A DNA stretch of 10,721 bases. Origin: Sarocladium kiliense (Eukaryota; Ascomycota; Sordariomycetes; Hypocreales; Sarocladiaceae). The DNA lies in contig JAUZTG010000045.1 in assembly GCA_030734395.1 (NCBI GenBank), positions 1 to 10,721 on the forward strand. The letters are read 5' to 3'. Shown in pieces: positions 7,236 to 10,721 of this stretch (positions are counted from its first letter, which is position 1; every line of letters begins with the position of its first letter). The position numbers and the translations under genes were made by a program. Under the pieces are notes generated by a model. It did no database searches. It saw only the letters and a program-made list of their open reading frames with translations, and was not told where the DNA came from.

Positions 7236-9700
7236 ATGGCAGCCGCCGTTGCTGGTCTCATTCAGGGATCTACTGTCCCTACGGCCCAAGAACGAGAAAG
7301 ACTGGGCTCTGTTGGATTGTTCTACAACCCTGATCCACAGCCTGCCCTAATCTGTGTTCAATGCGGCTTCGCGTTGTGCGTATCTAGCGATCGTGTGTCT
7401 CGGCACCTCGGTGAGAGACATGGCGTGCCCAAAGTGTTGCGTCGGGGCCTCAACGAGCTCGTCAGAGGTCTTGCGCTCTTGGAGCCCCATGCACTTTTGC
7501 GAATGCCGAACAACTCCCCATCACACCCAAAGCTCGAGCTTCAGTCCGGATTCGCCTGTCGATACTGCCGTCTCCCATCATCGAGCCTTAGGGTCTTAGA
7601 AAGCCACGTTCGCTGCAACCATGCCGATCAAGCCGAAGCATCTATTGCCGCAGAACTCAGCATCCAGACCTGGCGTCGCAAGCACATTGAGTCAGGAGTA
7701 AACTTCCAGAGCTGGGGCCGGCGAGACGTTAGTCGCGCCTGGACAGTCACTTTGAGTGAAGGTTTCTCAAAAACCCCATCCGAGTCGCTGTCCCGCATAA
7801 TGCCGACCAGCAGTCCGATCCGTGACTTCATCGCGGCGCTGGAGCAGGGTGAGCGCGGTCGAATTGGTCAAAGTATCCAACAGGGCAAGAGGACCGCTCA
7901 TAACACTGATCACCCGAACCTCATCTCAAGTTGGATGCGGCGCACAAGATGGGAGCCTACACTTGGTATGGCTCGTCATGATGTCCTGGTCGCCTTGACG
8001 GGGCTACCACTGCAGCTCGGTCCCCAACACTGGCAGCATCAGCATATACAGTCGGCCGACGGCTGTGTGAAGATTACCCTAGCCGCCGCGGATGAGGCCA
8101 AGGTGGCTCTTATCGTCTCGGCCGTCGATCTTCTGATGGAGAGATGCGCTGATACCGTACGCCACTCTGACGGCTGCATCCATCGCTGGCTTCGGAGTAC
8201 TCAGCCGAATCGACCGCACCGGCTTCCACTTGAGCTGGTTGCGCATGCTACTTCGGAAAGGCGGTATCGCTCGGAGCTGAAGCGCTTCATCTGTCTGTGG
8301 CTTCGTTTATCGCTGCTGCCTCCTGCCTTACTAAATGCGGTGTCTGGTCGGCGTCTGTATACACCTCAGCGAGAGGCTCTCAATGCGCTCTGGCTGCATC
8401 CAGTATGGATGGCGGGAGATACCAGATCACTTTATAGGTGTACTGGGACTTCCAAGGCTCCTGAGATATCCTTCACAGGGGTAGATGATCGATATAGCGA
8501 GGACGTATCACTAAGCGATAGCATGACAGGTCTCGACTCTGAGGACGACGCCGCCAACAACAACGAGGGCGACGACGACGATGATGCAGACGAGTACGAC
8601 GCTTCCGAGAGCGAGAGTATTCACGACGAGCAGTCTATGCTAACGGGCGATGAGGAAAACGAGGAGGTCGACAACGAGCATGAAGAGTTACACCAACAAG
8701 AGGAGCCCGATGCCTTATCTGGGCCGACCGATCCCCTGCCGGAAGCTATCAAGAACAACGCCGCCGTAGATGTTCTACTGCGATTCTTAGCCCACGCTGT
8801 CTCCGAGGATTTCGTCGACGGCAATCCTCACTCTACTTTACTTGTATTTTATGCAGCAGTCAGAGGCTTGAATCGGCCTTCAGGGGGCAGCTTTCTCCAA
8901 CCCCATCAATACACGGGGGTTTTAGCGGCTCTGATCTACTGCCTTCGTCTGATAAGCCTAGAAACCTGTCTTCCAAGGTTGAGTTGTGTGGAGTATGCCC
9001 ACGGCATCATGCAGAAAGACGACCTGCCAGTCTAGAGCTATACCTACCGCCAGCGCCAGGAAAGAGCGAGAACAGCGACAATGAACAAACAAGCGGGGAG
9101 CATGATGGTGTCCAGGAGACCGAGGCCCCGGCCGGTATGGTATACACCGGACCGGATGCTGTGTGCCGTCAGAAGATGCTGGAGGCAGAGATGTTCGACA
9201 GGTTCGAAGCTGACCTGTTAACAATGCGTGGATGTTGTCTGCTCTGCCGCGTCAAAGGCAGACGGTCGTTCGATCACGAGGCCAATCGCTGCAGCCAGCG
9301 TTCATGCTGGCAAATGGCAAAGCAAAAAACAATACAATCCTGCAGGAATGAGGGTAGAAAGTGGATGGCAGACTACACCTCATGTTACATGTGCTACCTA
9401 CCTACCTCAGACTATTTGCAACAGGGCAGACCCAGAGGCAAGTACCGAAACGGACGCAGGTCCTCGAGGGAAGCAGTGTCATGGCACGGCAGGGTGTCGG
9501 TTTGCAGTATGGTCATGCCATTATGTTACGGTGCGTTCTTCACGCCAGGGCCGAGAGCGTTCATTAACAAGCACTCCCGGGGTCGGTTCCGCAACGAGGC
9601 GGACTACATGCTATGGCTTGGCGAATCGACCACTTTTGGCGGCTCGCTTTGCATTCAGGCGGCTCGACTAACAGCGTTACTGCTCGCCGAATTTGGGTAG
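7236..9700 (+). pseudogene. TLH-like (telomere-linked RecQ helicase) relic: OrsD half and Cys-rich tail, helicase core absent
   Basis: The N-terminal half (7236-about 8975, ATG 7236 preferred over ATG 7074) has two OrsD-type C2H2 fingers: CVQC...H...H from residue 40 and CRYC...H...H from residue 108. A long conserved-looking region and an acidic run (about 434-490) follow, then a segment ending YCLRLISLETCLP. Its own frame stops at 9033-9035. In the +2 frame the sequence resumes at about 8975 as ELCGVC, then GCCLLCRVKG, a C/H cluster, SCYMCYLP, and ends LTALLLAEFG with a stop at 9698-9700. In fungal TLH proteins a DEAD/helicase-C core lies between such halves. No Walker A, DEAH or helicase-C motif is present here. 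Further frame breaks occur at 9394-9405 and between about 9430 and 9515. The organisation indicates an internally deleted, decayed gene. The OrsD half alone could still be expressed as about 600 residues. Confidence 0.7.
9394..9405 (+). repeat. (CTAC)3 slippage site coinciding with a frame break
   Basis: Three CTAC units lie inside the Cys-rich tail. Before them the +2 frame reads SCYMCYLP. After them the sense-looking frame is the one reading YLPQTICNRADPEA, which is what results with one unit fewer. A 4-bp expansion here therefore explains the shift. Confidence 0.6.
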
Positions 9701-10079
9701 CTGCAAAGGCAAGTTCAGCATTGTAAATAGAGTATGGATTCTCACATCCTTATTTGGCCCAACATCTCCCGATGTGTGGGGTTCGCTGACAGCCACATCA
9801 GAATTACACCCATTTATAGACGTTGCGGAACTTGAACATAACGTGTCTCAGGTAGACCATTTTAGCAGAAACTGATCGAATTAAGCAAATAAGTAATCAG
9901 AACAAATACCGTAACATGTGATTCCAAGCGATCATGGGCGTCGGACAATGCGTACGCGCCGGTGGCTGAGCGAGTGTCCAGGTTACAGGGTAGCAGGTAT
10001 TGGGTTCATGGGAAAGCGATGGTCCCTTGCCACCCTCATGCATCTGAGGCCTGCTAGGGTAGCTAGCGGTGATGACTGG

Positions 10080-10096
10080 CTTTTCGGATCGAAAAG
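10080..10096. repeat. Perfect 7+3+7 palindrome
   Basis: CTTTTCG and CGAAAAG flank GAT, forming a perfect inverted repeat of 17 nt in intergenic DNA. It could be a protein-binding site or a chance palindrome. Nothing nearby decides this. Confidence 0.5.
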
Positions 10097-10332
10097 GGAA
10101 CCCCTGCGGGTGCGGTCGAGGTACCTTGTCGCGGCAGGTGCGGTGTGGAAATGGCATGACAGGGGCGGACGGGGAACTTGGTGGTGGCAGAGTGGCGTGT
10201 AGGCCAGGGGCTTCATTGAGGCGCAACAGCCAGTTCTGGTCTACACTGGATAAGGCCCGGATGTGAGAGTCTCGTATCCCAATCAATCAGATTCAATTCT
10301 ACAGTATGATCAACTCTAGATACAGGACGTAG

Positions 10333-10374
10333 CGCAAGGAGCGGAAAGAGGAGCAAGATTAGCCTCTCCTTGCG
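10333..10374. repeat. 9-bp inverted repeat with 24-nt loop
   Basis: CGCAAGGAG at 10333-10341 pairs with CTCCTTGCG at 10366-10374. The loop is purine-rich. It could form a stem-loop in a transcript, possibly the 3' end of the edge gene on the minus strand, but no T-run or other terminator mark is present. Confidence 0.45.
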
Positions 10375-10610
10375 TGCCTTGAGGAACGAAGAGACGAAAG
10401 GACTTTCTGCCCCACCCCGAAACTCACCCCACGATTTTGCGATCACGTGCTTAAAGACGTGACCTCGTGGCTGCTTCGTGACCTTGCCGCTCAACGCGCA
10501 TCGCGTCAGCCGATCTGATCGTGCCTGAAACATCCACGTCAATCCACCATCGCCCACGTCCTTTTGGCCCTCCACTACCCTAACGCCGACCACCCAGCCG
10601 CTCAATCCCT

Positions 10611-10721
10611 CTACCAGTGCCAACGCTCCGCATCCCTGATTGTTGCTTTGCTCAGCTCCTCCAGCCTCGCCTCAGCAGCGACCATGTCATCGGGCACCCG
10701 ATTACCCACGAAGTCCCTCGC
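10611..10721 (-). CDS. Probable 3' end of a gene entering from the right edge (partial)
   Basis: From the window edge the minus strand is open for 36 codons and ends at TAG (10611-10613). The peptide is charged and helix-like (VAAEARLEELSKATIRDAER near its middle, then WHW at the end). About three quarters of the codons start with a purine, and third positions are mostly G or C with few A, as in coding DNA. The family is not recognised. The terminal TGG-TAG could also be part of a GTAGAG splice donor. The competing reading is a plus-strand gene starting at the ATG at 10684 in a CT-rich leader, with 12 codons visible. The fragment is too short to be sure. Confidence 0.4.
   Translation of the reverse strand, partial: ARDFVGNRVPDDMVAAEARLEELSKATIRDAERWHW

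Larger units (their letters stand above)
9701..10610. other. Intergenic region without a supported gene
   Basis: Several overlapping open frames occur on both strands (9918-10202 plus, 9897-10286 minus, 10213-10623 minus), but none gives a recognisable or protein-like product and they contradict each other. Visible structures are a 7-bp palindrome around GAT at 10080-10096, a 9-bp inverted repeat at 10333-10374, a CACGTG E-box-like site near 10445-10450, and pyrimidine-rich sequence from about 10555 to the edge. Confidence 0.5.

Noticed and set aside
9897..10286. Pro/His-rich minus-strand frame of 129 codons
   Set aside because: It overlaps an equally long plus-strand frame, and neither shows a recognisable domain or splice signals.
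10213..10623. Minus-strand frame of 136 codons near the right edge
   Set aside because: The product is not protein-like, its start overlaps the end of the better supported edge coding fragment, and no splice junction clearly joins them.

Overview
The window reads as nuclear DNA of a filamentous ascomycete (Pezizomycotina). Three short GT-AG introns of 75 to 80 nt can be placed, two of them with clear CTAAY-type branch sites. The genes are widely spaced and monocistronic, and the families seen (SRPK-like kinase, OrsD zinc-finger protein, nuclease-like plus kinase fusion) are typical of fungal accessory or subtelomeric regions. No tRNA, rRNA, CRISPR array or bacterial-type operon is visible. 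Species cannot be assigned.

Layout. Bases 1-795 hold no gene I can support, only weak repeats and the presumed 3' flank of the first gene. At 796-2054 (minus) lies a two-exon SRPK-like protein kinase whose 80-nt intron splits the catalytic Asp codon. At 2055-2731 is a divergent intergenic region with a 25-bp tandem repeat carrying CCTAACCCT telomere-like cores. At 2732-3801 (plus) I reconstruct a three-exon gene for a protein of about 305 residues, ending in two near-identical W/Y/E-rich repeats. At 4194-6704 (plus) is an intronless 836-residue protein: a coiled coil with perfect heptad DNA repeats, a PD-(D/E)xK nuclease-like domain, a Cys/His cluster and a short kinase domain with DFE in place of DFG. 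Three GGAAACGCG-type palindromes lie on each side of this gene and were seen nowhere else in the window. At 7236-9700 (plus) is a decayed gene that looks like a telomere-linked RecQ helicase (TLH). The N-terminal OrsD zinc-finger half and the C-terminal Cys-rich tail are present, but the helicase core between them is absent and the reading frame breaks at least three times. Bases 9701-10610 contain no gene I can support. A probable minus-strand coding end enters from the right edge.

Together this looks like a subtelomeric or otherwise fast-evolving accessory segment rather than a pathway cluster: a TLH relic, telomere-like repeats, two unrelated kinase-domain genes and a nuclease-kinase fusion resembling Crinkler-type (CRN) composites, bracketed by its own palindrome clusters. 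I see no evidence that the genes act in one pathway. The most notable items are the palindrome-bracketed nuclease-kinase gene and the TLH gene that has lost its helicase core.
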